Made by a program: the position numbers and the translations under genes. 64,000 bases of DNA from Ascarosepion bandense (taxonomy: Eukaryota > Mollusca > Cephalopoda > Sepiida > Sepiidae). A model generated the notes under the pieces. The model was not told the origin of the DNA. It ran no database searches and saw only the letters and a list, made by a program, of their open reading frames with translations. Position 1 is the stretch's first letter, and the number at the start of each line of letters is the position of its first letter. The DNA lies in NCBI GenBank assembly GCA_037127315.1, contig JBBBDQ010001122.1, positions 6,861,001 through 6,925,000 on the forward strand. Direction: 5' to 3'. Below, piece by piece: positions 10,581-21,539 of the stretch.

Positions 10581-10639
10581 AAATGGATATGTCTGTCTGT
10601 GTGTGCGTTTGTGTGTCTCCATTCTAGAAAACCCTACTC
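10514..10639. repeat. Long inverted repeat, 59-bp arms
   Basis: Arms 10514-10572 and 10581-10639 are complementary with one visible mismatch, separated by an 8-bp AT spacer. The left arm is the 3' end of the repeat at 9794-10580. The right arm is an inverted copy of it that runs straight into a hammerhead-containing SINE fragment. As RNA it would fold into a long hairpin. Confidence 0.9.
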
Positions 10640-10725
10640 ATCCGCATCTGTTTCGCTGTATCACAGCTCATCAGTACGGTTAGACTCCGATTGCTTTTAA
10701 CCCAGGATTGAAACTCGATTGAAAT
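10637..10725 (-). mobile_element. tRNA/hammerhead SINE, truncated copy A
   Basis: On the minus strand, a tRNA-like B box (GTTTCAATCCTGGG) precedes CCGTACTGATGAGC and a perfect 5-bp stem II hairpin GCTGTGATACAGC, followed by GAAAC. This is a textbook hammerhead left half. Compared with copy C (57928), six bases of the stem III/cleavage region (TCTGTC) are deleted, so self-cleavage should be lost. The A-box half of the tRNA head is also missing. Confidence 0.75.
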
Positions 10726-10779
10726 TATATATATATATATATAGATTATGTCGATATGCTATATGTTATATCATATAGA

Positions 10780-11363
10780 TTGGGGTAATGAGCCCATATT
10801 TTGGGGGTAACGGATGTTTGGTTTGGGAAGAGGCAATCAGCTTATAATTTCACACAGTGCTAAATTATTAACGAGACAGCATTTCAAGCAAGAATTCCCT
10901 CTACTACAACCTTTCTTTAAGTATCTTTCTTTCAAGTCTCTAGAGAAGTACAAATTCTCATAGAATTTTCAACCACTTATTTATGTGAACAAGCTTTTTT
11001 TACTGTCTTTGGAATGAAGACCAAGAAACGTAGCAGACTCAACGTGGCAAACGACGCCCGAATAGCCGTTTCAGTCACAAAGCCAAGAATAAAGAAACTG
11101 GCACTGGCACAGACAATACAAGCTCAACACTCACATTAAGAATCACGGCTAGGTTACGGCTACTATACCTCTGATTATTATAGATTGGCACTATTGTATT
11201 GAATAATTTCCATTAACTTTGTCTGCTTTTAATGTATGAAAATAAAATTACTTCTTTTCCTATATTACGGGTATTTGGGTATTTGTTCATTGGGGTAATG
11301 GATAATAGTGAAATTGCGATTTTGGGGTAATCGCACCAAAAAGGTTGGGAACCTATGTACTAT
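10780..11363 (+). pseudogene. hAT transposon remnant, transposase C-terminus
   Basis: A frame ending at the TAA at 11137-11139 encodes a hAT-family tail with FGMKTKKRSRLNVANDARIA then VTKPRIKKLA. This resembles the C-terminus (dimerisation region) of ZBED5/SCAND3-like domesticated hAT proteins. Upstream codons are frameshifted. The right end has a diverged hAT terminal motif, AAGGTTGGGAACC, near 11341-11353. A repeated TTGGGGTAAT motif occurs near 10780, 11290 and 11325. It is non-functional and only the 3' third is identifiable. Confidence 0.7.
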
Positions 11364-12055
11364 AGTAATAATAAAAGGACATAATCCGTACATAAGATGA
11401 CTGTCTTACTACTTATTGAGAAAATGATTAAATAAACAAACGTTCTTTTACACTGCAATTAAAATGTCTTAAACGAAAATGTTATTAAATACAAAGAAAA
11501 GAGTGTTGAACTGCAATCTATGCCAGTAAATACTGGACAATTTCCTGACATTGAGTTTGAGTTTGAGTTTTGTTTAAGGGCATATCAACTTCTGTAGGTT
11601 ATTTAATACCAAAAATGTAGAGTTTTAAGTTATTTTTTAATGTTCAGTTATAGTGAGTAGGTTGATTTAGTCAGATTTCGATGAACATTTTTTATTATTA
11701 TTATTTTAGAAAACTGAAGACGTCTTCCAGTTTTGTATTCAAAAAATTATTGCTGGTAATAATTTTTTATCATTCAAAATTATGTTATGGTAATAATATT
11801 TTTCCTTCAAAAATGTATATTTTTCCATAAAAGTCTATTCTTATGTAAATATTTCTATTAAAGGCTATTTTTGATACTTTCATAATATTTTGACCCCAGT
11901 TTGGGGTTTAACTCTTTGCCCATAGTTGGGACCCTAACAGGCGCTACCACCTCCGGTCAGGGTGGACCTTAGAACAACAGCAATTAAGAATTGGTTCCAT
12001 GCTCCTCACAACCTCCCAATCAGAGGCCTTGCTGCTGGATGTAGCTTATTGTCAT
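11364..12055. other. Unassigned AT-rich sequence with a (TTTGAG)n motif
   Basis: At 11545-11570 GAGTTTGAGTTTGAGTTTTG resembles the reverse complement of the (CTCAAA)n-type tail at 51600-51622, so a minus-strand retroelement tail may end here. No coding sequence is recognised. Confidence 0.4.
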
Positions 12056-12291
12056 ACCGAGGACCTACATATATTTAAGAAACTTGTGATGTCAATGCCT
12101 GACAGAATGAAGGCTGTAATCAAAGCAAAAGGTTATTATATTAAATATCAAATTTATTATGTAACAAGTAATTTTTTCTTGTTAAAACATTTGTTGAGTA
12201 AATCAAATAAAATTACTTTAATTAAATTGTTTATTTTCTGGCAATATGCCTCATAAAAGATAAAATAGTTCTTGTCCTAATACTTTTGCAT

Positions 12292-12297
<6 letters not shown>
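12056..12297 (+). pseudogene. Tc1-type transposon remnant, 3' end
   Basis: The peptide MPDRMKAVIKAKGYYIKY matches the end of Tc1-like transposases. It is followed by about 100 bp of terminal inverted repeat ending GTCCTAATACTTTTGCATAG. The reverse complement of this terminal repeat is found at 55751-55842. The catalytic DDE region is missing. The element ends in a (TA)n tract, consistent with TA target choice. Confidence 0.75.
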
Positions 12298-12335
<38 letters not shown>

Positions 12336-12384
12336 TATATAATTATATAATAAAATAATTGCGACAATTTACCAATCGCACCTA

Positions 12385-12437
<53 letters not shown>
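12296..12437. repeat. Two (TA)n microsatellites
   Basis: TA dinucleotide runs lie at 12296-12330 and 12386-12437, separated by 55 bp of non-repetitive sequence. Confidence 0.95.
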
Positions 12438-12442
<5 letters not shown>

Positions 12443-12889
12443 CGATTTGTACCCACAGAAATTACTAATGGCTTTAAAAAGAACAGACGTCATATTATTT
12501 AAACCCGAGGAACCTTTCGGCCAACTCTTATCAAGGGTTCTCGTTGGCTTTAATTTTAAGGGAATTAAGGAAAAGGACAAGGCAAAATAAATTAAATTAC
12601 TTACAATGCTGGGAGATGATGGAACTCGTTTAAAAATAAATTTATTGAAAAAAAAAACAAAAAAAAAACATAAAATGTAAGGGGGGTGTACACATACAAT
12701 TCCACAAGAGTGTTTAAAAGTGAAAAAATGTTACACTCACAGACTCACCAGCAATTGTAAGGAGCGTAAAAACCGCTTTTTCTGTCGGCACAGGCTCGGC
12801 TGTTGAATTTTCCAGCAAATTGCTTCCAAAATACGTAGATGATGTGTAGACCGAGCGCTGTGCAAGACAATAAACCAGCTGTCCGCATA
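12438..12889. other. Unassigned sequence
   Basis: No recognisable coding domain or repeat family is present. There is an A-rich run near 12648-12670. Confidence 0.45.
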
Positions 12890-13615
12890 TCTCACTGGTG
12901 CCCTCTATGCATGAATTTACACTAGCTACTGGACTAGCAACTAGGTCCCATTCTTTTACAGTAAAACCAATAAAATGTAACCGCAACTTATACTCTAATA
13001 GCTTCTTTTTCTCGCACTTTCCGCCTGTGGAGTTCCCTTTTGCATACTTGCTTCTCCGACAGCCACCGCCTTCAAGAATTTCAATGTCAGGTCATCTCCC
13101 ATCGCACTGATTCACATCCTTTCTCTCATGCTCTTTTCTCTGACCACTCCACTCTTATCACACCAGTATTGTCATCCTTCTCTTACCCACTTCCTGAAAC
13201 CCCCTATAACCTGTCCCTCTTTCTCATCACTTTCCTCCTATGTAACCTCCCGCGCAACAGCGAGACCGCCATTAGTGCGCAGAGTGTTACAGGGACAGAA
13301 AAGAGTAGGTACAGAGGATATAGAAGAAAAGCTAAAAAATTAACGGGATTCAAGAAGAGGGCAATAGATGCAGCTATAGATTCGATATAGTCGTTCCTCA
13401 TCAGGTCGGTTAAGAGAGCGAGGCCAAGGAGGCGCAGTGTGTTGCTCTTCACGAGACAAGCGTCATCCATTCTGATGGCTGGTAGGAAAATTTCTCTATA
13501 ATGGTTAATGGAGAGCAGTTCCGTTTTGGAGACATTAAAATGTACAAGCCATTTCCTATCCCAGTCGATCGCAGATTGGAGGTCCTTTTGAAGAGGCCAT
13601 TGCTTTGTCATGTAT
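12890..13615. pseudogene. Jockey-type LINE fragments in opposite orientations, copy 1
   Basis: Positions 12890-13260 on the plus strand carry the LINE C-terminus (TGLATRSHSFTVKPIKCNRN) and 3' region. Positions 13360-13615 on the minus strand carry an upstream RT-C-terminal part: DLQSAIDWDRKWLVHFNVSK, then SNTLRLLGLAL and NDYIESIA. Sense 3' part first and antisense second is the reverse of a classic twin-priming product. The same chimeric join recurs at 16470-17095, so it is a duplicated unit. Non-functional. Confidence 0.78.
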
Positions 13616-14376
13616 TTAATCAATTTCTAGTAAATTTCTAGCAAATCATTTTATAATAAGTCATTTCGTTATTGTACGTTAATTTGGGTAATAGGTGACA
13701 CTGGTCGTTGTACCGCCGACAATTTTGTCTGTGTGTATTTATTAAATTAGTGGAAATGTTGTAAGTCATTTGGTCAGTGTATAACAGGTCATTTTGTTGT
13801 ATGTTGTTTGTTTTGTGTGATATCTACGACTCGTCGTTGTACCGTCGGCCATTTTGTTTGTGTATGTGCTTAATCTTTTATTTAATAATTTTGTGCCTTG
13901 TGTTTCAGCGGGAGTTTTTGTGAGACAGTGTTACCGCAATTGAAGTAGTCACAACTCGGCAAGTCAACTTCCTTCCCTTTTACGACTAAAAAAATAACAA
14001 AAAAACAAACGACAAACACACAAACCTTATCACGTGATTTATTGGTGCACATAAATTATAGATTGCGAAGAATTGCATTTCATTGATCAGACCACCGAAG
14101 TAGAATTTAATCAAAGTTTTCTAGAGTAACGTTTCACAAAAGGCGTGTGTTTTTAATTTTCGCTTTCATTTCTTTCGTATTTTCGTGGAACAGAAAGATA
14201 TTTTTTCATTCATCTTTTTTGATTAATTTCTCTTTATGGCCTACGCATATTCCTTCATAATTACACGGACTAGTGCTTCCGTAAGTCTCCAAGGACCTCA
14301 GGGTAAATAACCAGGCAAATAGATAAAAAATTAAAACGGCAAACATGTTTATATTATACCAGACATTAAAAATTAC
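13616..14376. other. Unassigned sequence with a diverged direct repeat
   Basis: TCGTTGTACCGCCGAC at about 13705 and TCGTTGTACCGTCGGC at about 13832 are two copies of a roughly 127-bp diverged duplication. No gene or known element is visible. Confidence 0.5.
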
Positions 14377-14408
14377 TCATTCATTCATTCATTCATTCAT
14401 TCATTCAT

Positions 14409-14443
<35 letters not shown>
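14377..14443. repeat. (ATTC)n then (TTTC)n compound microsatellite
   Basis: About eight TCAT units are followed by about nine TTTC units. Confidence 0.95.
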
Positions 14444-14654
14444 ATCTGAATTTGCCTTTTTTTCTTTTAATATCTTCTTTCGGATTTGTATCCTGTCTGT
14501 CTTTGCTTTCTTTTTTCTGTGTTCATTTTAATCAATTAATTCATTAAAAAAAAAAATTATTTCCTTAATTTGTTTTAAAAGTATTTTTGTTCATTTATAT
14601 TCAAAGAGAGAGTGTCTTTTATATTTTAATATTTTCCTTATCATTTTTTTAGTC

Positions 14655-15365
14655 TTTCTCTATTGAGTCTCTTCCTCCTCTTTTGCCTCCTCTCTCTCCC
14701 CCTCCCCTCTCTCTCCTCCTCTCTCTCCCCCGCCTCTTTCTCTCCTCCTCTTTCCCGCCTTTCGCTTTACCTCCTATCTCTCCTCTCTCTCCACCTCATC
14801 TCCCTCCCTCCCCTCTTTCCCTCCTTTCTCCCCTCTCTCCCTTCTCAATAACCTCCTCTCTCTCCTCTATCTCCATCCTTTCTCCCCTCCTCTCTCTCCC
14901 TCCTCTTTCTTCTCTCCCTCTTCCTACTCTCTCTCCCTCTTCCTTCTCTCCTCTCCCGCTCTCATCTCTCCCTCCTCTCTGTCTCCCTTCTTTTTCCTTT
15001 TCTTCTTTCTCCCTCCTCACTTCCTCCTCTCTCCTCCTCCTCTCTTCCTCCTCTCTCCCCTCCTCTCTCCCTCTTCTCTAGCCCCTCCTCTCTCTCCCTC
15101 CTCTCTCTTCCTTCTCTTTCAGCTTCCTCTCTCTCTTCCTCTTCTCTCTCTCCCTCCTTTCTCCCCCTCCTTTCTCCCTTCCTCCCCTCTCTCCTTCCTT
15201 TCTTCTCTCCTTTCTCTCTTCTCTCCTGTCCCTCTCTATCTCCTCGCTTCTCCCCTTCCCTCTTCCTCTTCTCTTTCCCTCCTCTCTCTCTCCCTTCCTC
15301 TCTCCCTCTTCCTCTCTCTTCCTCCTCTCTTTACCTTCCGTCTTCCCTCTCTCTCGCCCCTCTCT
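14655..15365. repeat. Polypyrimidine (CTCTCCCTCC-type) tract, about 700 bp
   Basis: Nearly pure C/T on the plus strand and hence G/A on the minus strand. It is built from variable CTCTCTCCCTCCTCT-like units. Open frames across it on both strands are compositional artefacts rich in Ser/Leu/Pro or Arg/Glu/Lys. Such mirror-type tracts can form triplex (H-DNA) structures. That property is general knowledge and has not been tested here. Confidence 0.95.
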
Positions 15366-15508
15366 TGAAATTTGCATTCTTTACATTTCTCCTTTTGTTT
15401 TACTTTAACGTTCTCGATTTCCAATTTTTTATATTCCTTAAACTCATTTTCACGGGATTCTGATCCGTGTTTTCACTATTTTGTTTTCGTTTCAACGGAT
15501 GTTCCTTA

Positions 15509-15539
<31 letters not shown>

Positions 15540-16117
15540 GCCTCACTGATAAAATTTCACTGTGAAGGAAATAGATGAAAATACTCAGCCAAAAAATGCA
15601 GCTAAAACATAAAGAAAGGCACTTAAACACGGGGTATAAACAATAAAAAAAAAAACACCTGATGACAAAAACACTTACATGTACAAGATGTACCCAGAAG
15701 TAATAATAATACCAATGCAGAAAGACAGAAAAATATTAGCGACTAAACAGTGCTGCGCCAAAGCTAAAAATAGAGACATTAATCTTGACTGTAGCGTATT
15801 TGTTTATCGATTTTATCCCAAGGTAGTAAAGCCACTAAGACACAAAGACTTACAGGGTGTGGAAGAATTAGGAGCATAAACATTAATAATGAGCAGAAGG
15901 AGGAAACGGTAATCAGGAAGATAGCAGATAGCGATTAACATTGTATTTACATTTTTGCAGATTAAAGTTAGCCGGAAAGCATGGTATTATTAAGCGGCAA
16001 AAATGAGAAGTGAGATTGAAGACACGATTAGCATAGAACTTACGGCTACATCTAGGCAACTCGACTGTAAATTGATGAAACCTCTATGTCAGTCTAATAC
16101 TGCGCTTAAATTCAAAA
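15366..16117. other. Unassigned sequence with (AAT)n at 15508-15539
   Basis: No domain is recognised. The short ORFs lack any similarity I can name. An (AAT)n microsatellite of about 10 units lies at 15508-15539. Confidence 0.45.
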
Positions 16118-16129
16118 CGTCTAAAGAAG

Positions 16130-16436
16130 TCAGTCAGTTGAGTGCCATACGTGATACACGCTTGGGCGATCATGTCTCGAAAGAAACATGACTGACTGGG
16201 CAGAAGATTATCGCGAAGTAGGTTGGCATTGCTTTCTGCGGTAGACTGGTTGCCGACCAAGGCTATAGAACCCAATCTGGCCTGTTATTTAACCCATAAC
16301 TGGAAGGAATAGGCGGATTAATACCTTTCCCAAAGGTATTTGCGCGTAAGTGAATGCAATGAATTCAGCTGGAATTCGAACTCGGCTCCCCTATTTCTCG
16401 TTCCGAGTCGATATCCAATGCATCACAACGCACATC
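16130..16436 (-). mobile_element. tRNA-derived SINE, family 1, full-length minus copy
   Basis: A perfect 12-bp target-site duplication CGTCTAAAGAAG flanks it (16118-16129 and 16437-16448). This is the cleanest copy for defining the ends of the family (307 bp). Internal tRNA-like A and B boxes are recognisable on the minus strand with a few changes. Confidence 0.88.
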
Positions 16437-16467
16437 CGTCTAAAGAAGAGCTCTCCGAATAATTGCC

Positions 16468-17095
16468 ATGAATGAACTTAACTCACTGGTGCCCTCTGTG
16501 CATGAATTTACACTAGCTACTGGACTAGCAACTTGGTCCCATTCTTTTACAGTAAAACCAATAAAATGTAACCGCAACTTATACTCTAACAGCTTCTTTT
16601 CTCGCATTTTCCGCCTGTGGAGATCCCTTTTGCATACTTGCTTCTCCGACAGCCACCGTCTTCAAGAATTTCAATGTCAGGTCAGTAGTCATCTCCTATC
16701 TCACTGATTCACATCCTTTCTCTCATGCTCTTTTCTCTGACTACTCCACTCTTATCACACCAGTATTGTCATCCTTCTCTTACCCACTTCCTGAAACCCC
16801 CTATAACCTGTCCCTCTTTCTCATCACTTTCCTCCTATGTAACCTCCCGCGCAACAGCGAGACCGCCATTAGTGCGCAGAGTGTTACAGGGACAGAAAAG
16901 AGTAGGTACAGAGGATATAGAAGAAAAGCTAAAAAATTAACGGGATTCAAGAAGAGGGCAATAGATGCAGCTATAGATTCGATATAGTCGTTCCTCATCA
17001 GGTCGGTTAAGAGAGCGAGGCCAAGGAGGCGCAGTGTGTTGCTCTTCACGAGACAAGCGTCATCCATTCTGATAGCTGGGAGGAAAATTTATATT
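16468..17095. pseudogene. Jockey-type LINE chimera, copy 2
   Basis: This repeats the chimera at 12890-13500: plus-strand LINE C-terminus and 3' region (to about 16860), then a minus-strand internal LINE piece (about 16950-17095). A 71-codon stretch at 16725-16940 is identical in translation to the one at 13128-13343. I see only scattered differences, including a 7-bp AGTAGTC insertion near 16687, so the duplication is recent relative to the other LINE fragments. Confidence 0.78.
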
Positions 17096-17214
17096 TATAG
17101 AAAAGAGACAGAGAGGGAAATTTACGGCGGAAGGGTAGGGAGGGGATTGAAGCCGGGCTTATCAGTTCCTATAAAATTGTTGATGCATGTTTGGAATTTA
17201 TAAAGGAGCTCAAG

Positions 17215-17868
17215 GTAAACAGTAGCGGCACCGGACAATATGTGGCTGCAATACTCTAAGCATAGACGAATTATAGACGTATGTATGATAGATTCTAGAG
17301 AAAAAAATTATCTCACACGACACAGTGAAACAAATAATAGAGGCAAAGGATAATATGTGGCAGCAATACTCTAAGTATAGACAAATGATAGACGTATGTA
17401 TGATAGATTCTGGAGAAAAACAATTACCTCACACGACACTTTGAAACAAATAATAGAGGCACCGAACAATATGTGGCAGAAATACCCAAAGCATAGACAA
17501 ATGATAGACGTATGTATGATAAATTCTAGCGAAAAACCATTATCTAACACAACACATTGAGACAAATAATAGAGGCACCGGACAATATAAGACAGTAATA
17601 GTTTAAGCATAGACAAGTAATAAACGTATCTATGATAGATTCTGGAGAAAAACAATTATCTCACACATTGAAACAAATAATAGAGGCATCGGACAATATG
17701 TGGCAGCAATACTTAAAGCACAGACAAATGATAGACGTATGTATGATAGATTCTGGAGAAAAACAATTATCTAACACGAAACATTGAAACAAATAATAGA
17801 GGCACCGGAAAATATGTGGCAGCAATACTCTAAGCATTGACAAATGATAGACGTATGAATGATAGATT
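17215..17868. repeat. Satellite array, left segment (about 116-bp unit, about 5.6 copies)
   Basis: Units carry GGCACCGGACAATATGTGGC, CAATACTCTAAGCATAGACG and GATAGATTCTGGAGAAAAAC. They belong to the same satellite as 22681-44815 but use an older-looking variant (GATAGACGTATGTATGATAG). Copies are visibly diverged. The array is cut at 17868 by the Gypsy LTR, showing that the retrotransposon sits within the satellite. Left of 17215 there is about 120 bp that I cannot assign. Confidence 0.92.
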
Positions 17869-18600
17869 CATAGTGGGTTGCTTATCTATTCCGTTTGTAG
17901 TGCAGGGTAGTTGTATATTGTTGCAGGTTAACGGAATTTGGCCTTGTGGTAGATAGTCCACTATAAGTCATAATATGATTATAAAATCAAGTAAAGCAAA
18001 TTGAATTGAAAAATAACATTTATATATACACCTATTAATTAATGTTATACAATTAAAGCAACATTTGAAATAAAGGTCCAACGGAGGTTAGAATGTTCAT
18101 GGCAAATAATGAGCTGAAAGCGATTAAAGGCTTAGGAATGTGGGGAGCGGAGGTATGTGAGGAATGTCTTTGAAGTAGTCGCTCCTGAGGTCAGTAAGTA
18201 CTTTTGAGACAGTGGAGAAGTTAAGAGATAAGGGAGGCAAACATAGTAGCCGCTCGGCTTAAGTCAATGGGATATTAATTACCTTCGTCTCTCTGGGTCT
18301 CTGCGTTAGTCTGTCTGACAATGTTTTGTGTCTCCGCTTTTTATATCTACTTTTTGGATCAAAAGTAGCTCGTTTGAGATTTTCATACTTGTATTTGATT
18401 CTGGCTGGTAAATAAAATTTGCGTAGGCTGACGAAATGGAAATTTGATATTTGATTAATTTTTATTTTTCAACCGGAACATCTGCGCGAATACACATGCG
18501 CAAATACACCTGCGCAGAGACAATTTTGTTCATTTGCTTTCTGGTTGTTATAGAGCAAACATCCGGTCTCTCGACTTTGCTCGGTATCACCACATAACTT
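17868..18600 (-). mobile_element. Gypsy 3' LTR (probably complete)
   Basis: The first 175 bp (to about 18045) match the truncated LTR at 22504-22681 with about a dozen differences. Further right, on the minus strand, GATATAAAAAGCGGAG near 18333-18348 looks like a TATA box followed by a transcribed leader. An A-rich tract near 18608-18632 could be the polypurine tract. The right boundary of about 18600 is therefore an inference. The left boundary abuts a satellite unit. Confidence 0.65.
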
Positions 18601-18659
18601 TCGCCCCAGAAAACGGAGCTGTTTTTTTTTTGTTAGAAATAAAAATATGTGTTTTCTTT

Positions 18660-19820
18660 CTTCTATTTAACCGTTCTACCGGACTTAGTTTTCATTTTTG
18701 TATAGTTTTCGTTAGTTTCCTCAGTACAAGATGGGGAGTTATCAAAATCCCGTCTTGGTTCGATGGAATCTTTTGATTTTATATTTTCAGTAATATACGC
18801 CGGTTTTAATCTGTCCATTGAGACATTACTATGGACGTCGTCTGATCTTTTTATAGGAAAATATTTTTCGTGACGACTTATTACTTGGTAAGAACCTGTG
18901 TATAGAGCTTCCAATAGTTTTCTTACTCTGTCAGTTCTTAGCCAAATAATTTTACATGTCTGTAAATCTTTTGGGATGTAGAAATTAGGTGTTGAATGTA
19001 GGTGTCCGCTAGATAATTTGTCCATATCAAATTTCTGCATTTCTTCGGTTAAAATTTTCACGTGCGAGTTTGTTATCTCGTTGTTTTCATTCTGGTTAGG
19101 GTCGATCAATAATCGGAGAATTTGTGCGTGAGTCCCTGTTACTGCGGTAAATGGTGAATAGTTTGATTCATTGGGAGTTATTCACATTCATAGAGAAACG
19201 ATAGGTAGAGCTGATAATCATGATTCTTTCCTGGCTATTATAGAAGTTTTTAGGGTTCTGTGAGCTTTCTACTAGTCCATTCGTTTGCGGATGGTACGAT
19301 GTTGTTCTTAATCGGTGGAAACCTATTATTTTTTATATTTATGTAAATAGTTTGGATTCAAATTGGCTTCCTCTGTCCGTAACGACATGACGAGGAACCC
19401 CGAATCGGGAGATCCATAGATTGACAAAAGCCATTGGCACTGATTTCGCCGTAATTTCCGTTATTGGGCATGCTTCTATCCACCTCGTGTTTCTGTCGAT
19501 GCATGTCAATAAATATCGGTAAGGTGAAAAGTAAGTGTCCGTTTGGTTTTTTATTGGTGGTAATGGACCGACAATGTCAACACGTACAGTTTCAAAACGG
19601 CTAGAAGGTAATTCAAATGGACTTACTTCGCTCTTCGTGTGTCCTGTGACTTTTGCTTGTTGGCAGTGCTGGCATTCTGTGCACCAAGCTTTTATTGATT
19701 TGTCCATATTTGGCCAATAATATTGGGATTTTATCATTTTTCTGGAGGCTGCTATTCCCGGGTGTGATAGATTATGCAGACTGTCAAATATCGATTTTCT
19801 GAGCTTTTCTGTCACAAAAG
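18660..19820 (-). pseudogene. pol: Gypsy pol: integrase
   Basis: The region 19339-19815 encodes the HHCC zinc-binding region (SHPGIAASRKMI, then CTECQHCQQAK) and the catalytic core with Asp in VDIVGPLPP and Asp in VTDRGSQFES. The block with the third acidic residue (HPQTNGLVES) lies near 19270-19300, after a stop and a frame change. The C-terminal block at 18663-19109 contains RHEKYFPIKR, MDRLKPAY and SGRTVK, typical of the tail of metazoan Gypsy integrases. Interrupted, so not functional. Confidence 0.88.
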
Positions 19821-20482
19821 GTTGTGGGAAAGGTAATGACGTGTCGCATAATATAGTGTCCTTTTTATTTATTGTTTATGTTTCCAGTTGGTCTTTGAAT
19901 GTTTGGATTTCATTGTCAGTCGCTTGATGTTTCATTATTTCTTGTAAGTCACACACATCAATAGTTATCGCATTTACAGGTCTTGATAAACAGTCAGCTA
20001 CTATGTTTTGTGATCCTCTTATGTGTTAAATATCATTCACATATTCGCTGATAAAACAGAGGTGATGATGTTGTCTATCAGATTTTAGAGAGGATTGGCT
20101 TTTAAAAGCACTGCAAAGTGGCTTGTGGTCCGTCAGCAACATTATATTTCTGCCTTCTATTAGATGTTTAAATTGGAGTACTGCTAGATAGGCAGCTAGT
20201 AGTTCTCTGTCGAAAGTAGAATAATTTTGCTGGGTCTGGGATAATTTCTTTGAGAAGAAGCCTATGGGGATGGTCTGTTACTAGTTGATAGTTGTTAGCT
20301 TTCGAATTGGGGAAAGCTAGAACGGTTATATTTGATAAAGTGTTTTTTATGTTTTTAAAAGATTCGATTTCTTCCTTTGTTAAAGTTAAAGATTTTGAAT
20401 TTTGGTTTAGGCGTATTTTTTCTGTTAGCGGTAATATAATGTTACTGAAATTCGGCACAAGTTTCCTATAAAAAATCGCCAT
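19821..20482 (-). pseudogene. pol: Gypsy pol: RT tail and RNase H
   Basis: Minus-strand frames encode MAIFYRKLVPNFSNIILPLT (RT connection) and then an RNase H region with LAAYLAVLQFKHLIEGR, LLTDHKPL and NIVADCLSRP. Positions are about 20000-20482. At least one frame change and in-frame stops are present, for example between RT connection and RNase H near 20240 and before the integrase near 19880. The order PR-RT-RH-IN along the minus strand fits the Gypsy superfamily rather than Copia. Confidence 0.85.
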
Positions 20483-21300
20483 TCCAAGGAAACGGCGTAG
20501 CGATTTTGAATCGTTTGATTGAGGAAATTCACTTAGTTCATTTAACTTTTTAGAACTGGGTTTTAGACAATTTGAAGAAATGTGAAATCCTAAAAAGTCT
20601 AACTCATTAGCACTAAATGTGCATTTGGAAAGACAAATTTTAAAGTCGTACTCACTTAGTTTTTGTAGTCGACATGTTTGGAATGTGTTTCTTCGTCTTC
20701 TGAGAAGATCAGGATATCATCGATATACACAAAGGTATAATCGGTATCGCGGAAGATATTGTTCATTCTTTGAAAAGTGCATGATGCGTTCCGTAGTTCG
20801 AAAGACATGTACTTCTATTCAAATAACCTGAAGTGGGTAGAGATGGCTGTCTTACAGATATCATCCTTTTGCACTGGTGATAAGCAGACGACAGGTCTAT
20901 TTTTGAAAAAAAATTCTTGTTATGAAGCTTTGACACCAAGGAATTTATGTTTGGGAGTTGGTATCTATCGGCTATTGTTATCGTGTTTAGGTGTCTATAA
21001 TCACCGACAGGTCAATATGTGCCGTCTGCCTTCGGTACCATGTGTAAAGCTGGACTCCATTCTGAGTTCGAAGGAGCAATTATTCCTAGTTTTAGTAGTT
21101 TCCAGGACTGTTCGTACTGTTTTGTTGTCATTTTTGTTCCGTACTACATCTATGTTCATAATAATAGATGATGGATGTGCATTGGACTATCTGTTAGTCA
21201 TTTTATCGACTAGTTTGTTATTTTTGCAATCCACCACTAATCTGAAATTGTTTAGGAAATCATATCCTAGGAGTGGCTGAGCAGTTTCGGCTATTATAAA
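20483..21300 (-). pseudogene. pol: Gypsy pol: reverse transcriptase core
   Basis: The catalytic YIDDILIFSEDEE lies near 20700-20740. Upstream blocks include RNASCTFQRMNN, DICKTAISTHFRLFE and a fingers block with GIIAPSNSEWSPALHMVPK (about 21030-21085) and GDYRHLNTITIADRYQLPNI. These are spread over several frames with stops. Domain order and the YIDD motif identify the RT. The enzyme is dead. Confidence 0.86.
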
Positions 21301-21329
21301 TGTCCAGGTGAATTCCCTTCTTAGGTTCT

Positions 21330-21500
21330 GCAGCGTTAGGTACAGTTCCGTTTGTCCTGAGCATTCAATTTTTTTATTCGTTGGCTGATACTAAAGAGAT
21401 ATTGGTTGCGTATATAACGGCTCCGTTTAAGTATCTTTTTGGTAGTATAGATATAGCAGTCCCTGTATCCACAATAAAAATTATTCTCTGAGCTCCTAAT
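21330..21500 (-). pseudogene. Gypsy retropepsin-type protease remnant
   Basis: The minus-strand peptide IFIVDTGTAISILPKRYL carries the DTG active-site motif of retroviral-type aspartic proteases at 21452-21472. It lies between the gag zinc-knuckle region and RT, as expected. Confidence 0.78.
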
Positions 21501-21539
21501 CGTGTGGCTACTACAAGAGCGGCGAGGAAATGGAAGCTG

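Noticed and set aside
14683..15377. Ser/Pro/Leu-rich and Arg/Glu/Lys-rich open frames of up to 132 codons
   Set aside because: Low-complexity translation of the CT-rich tract on both strands.
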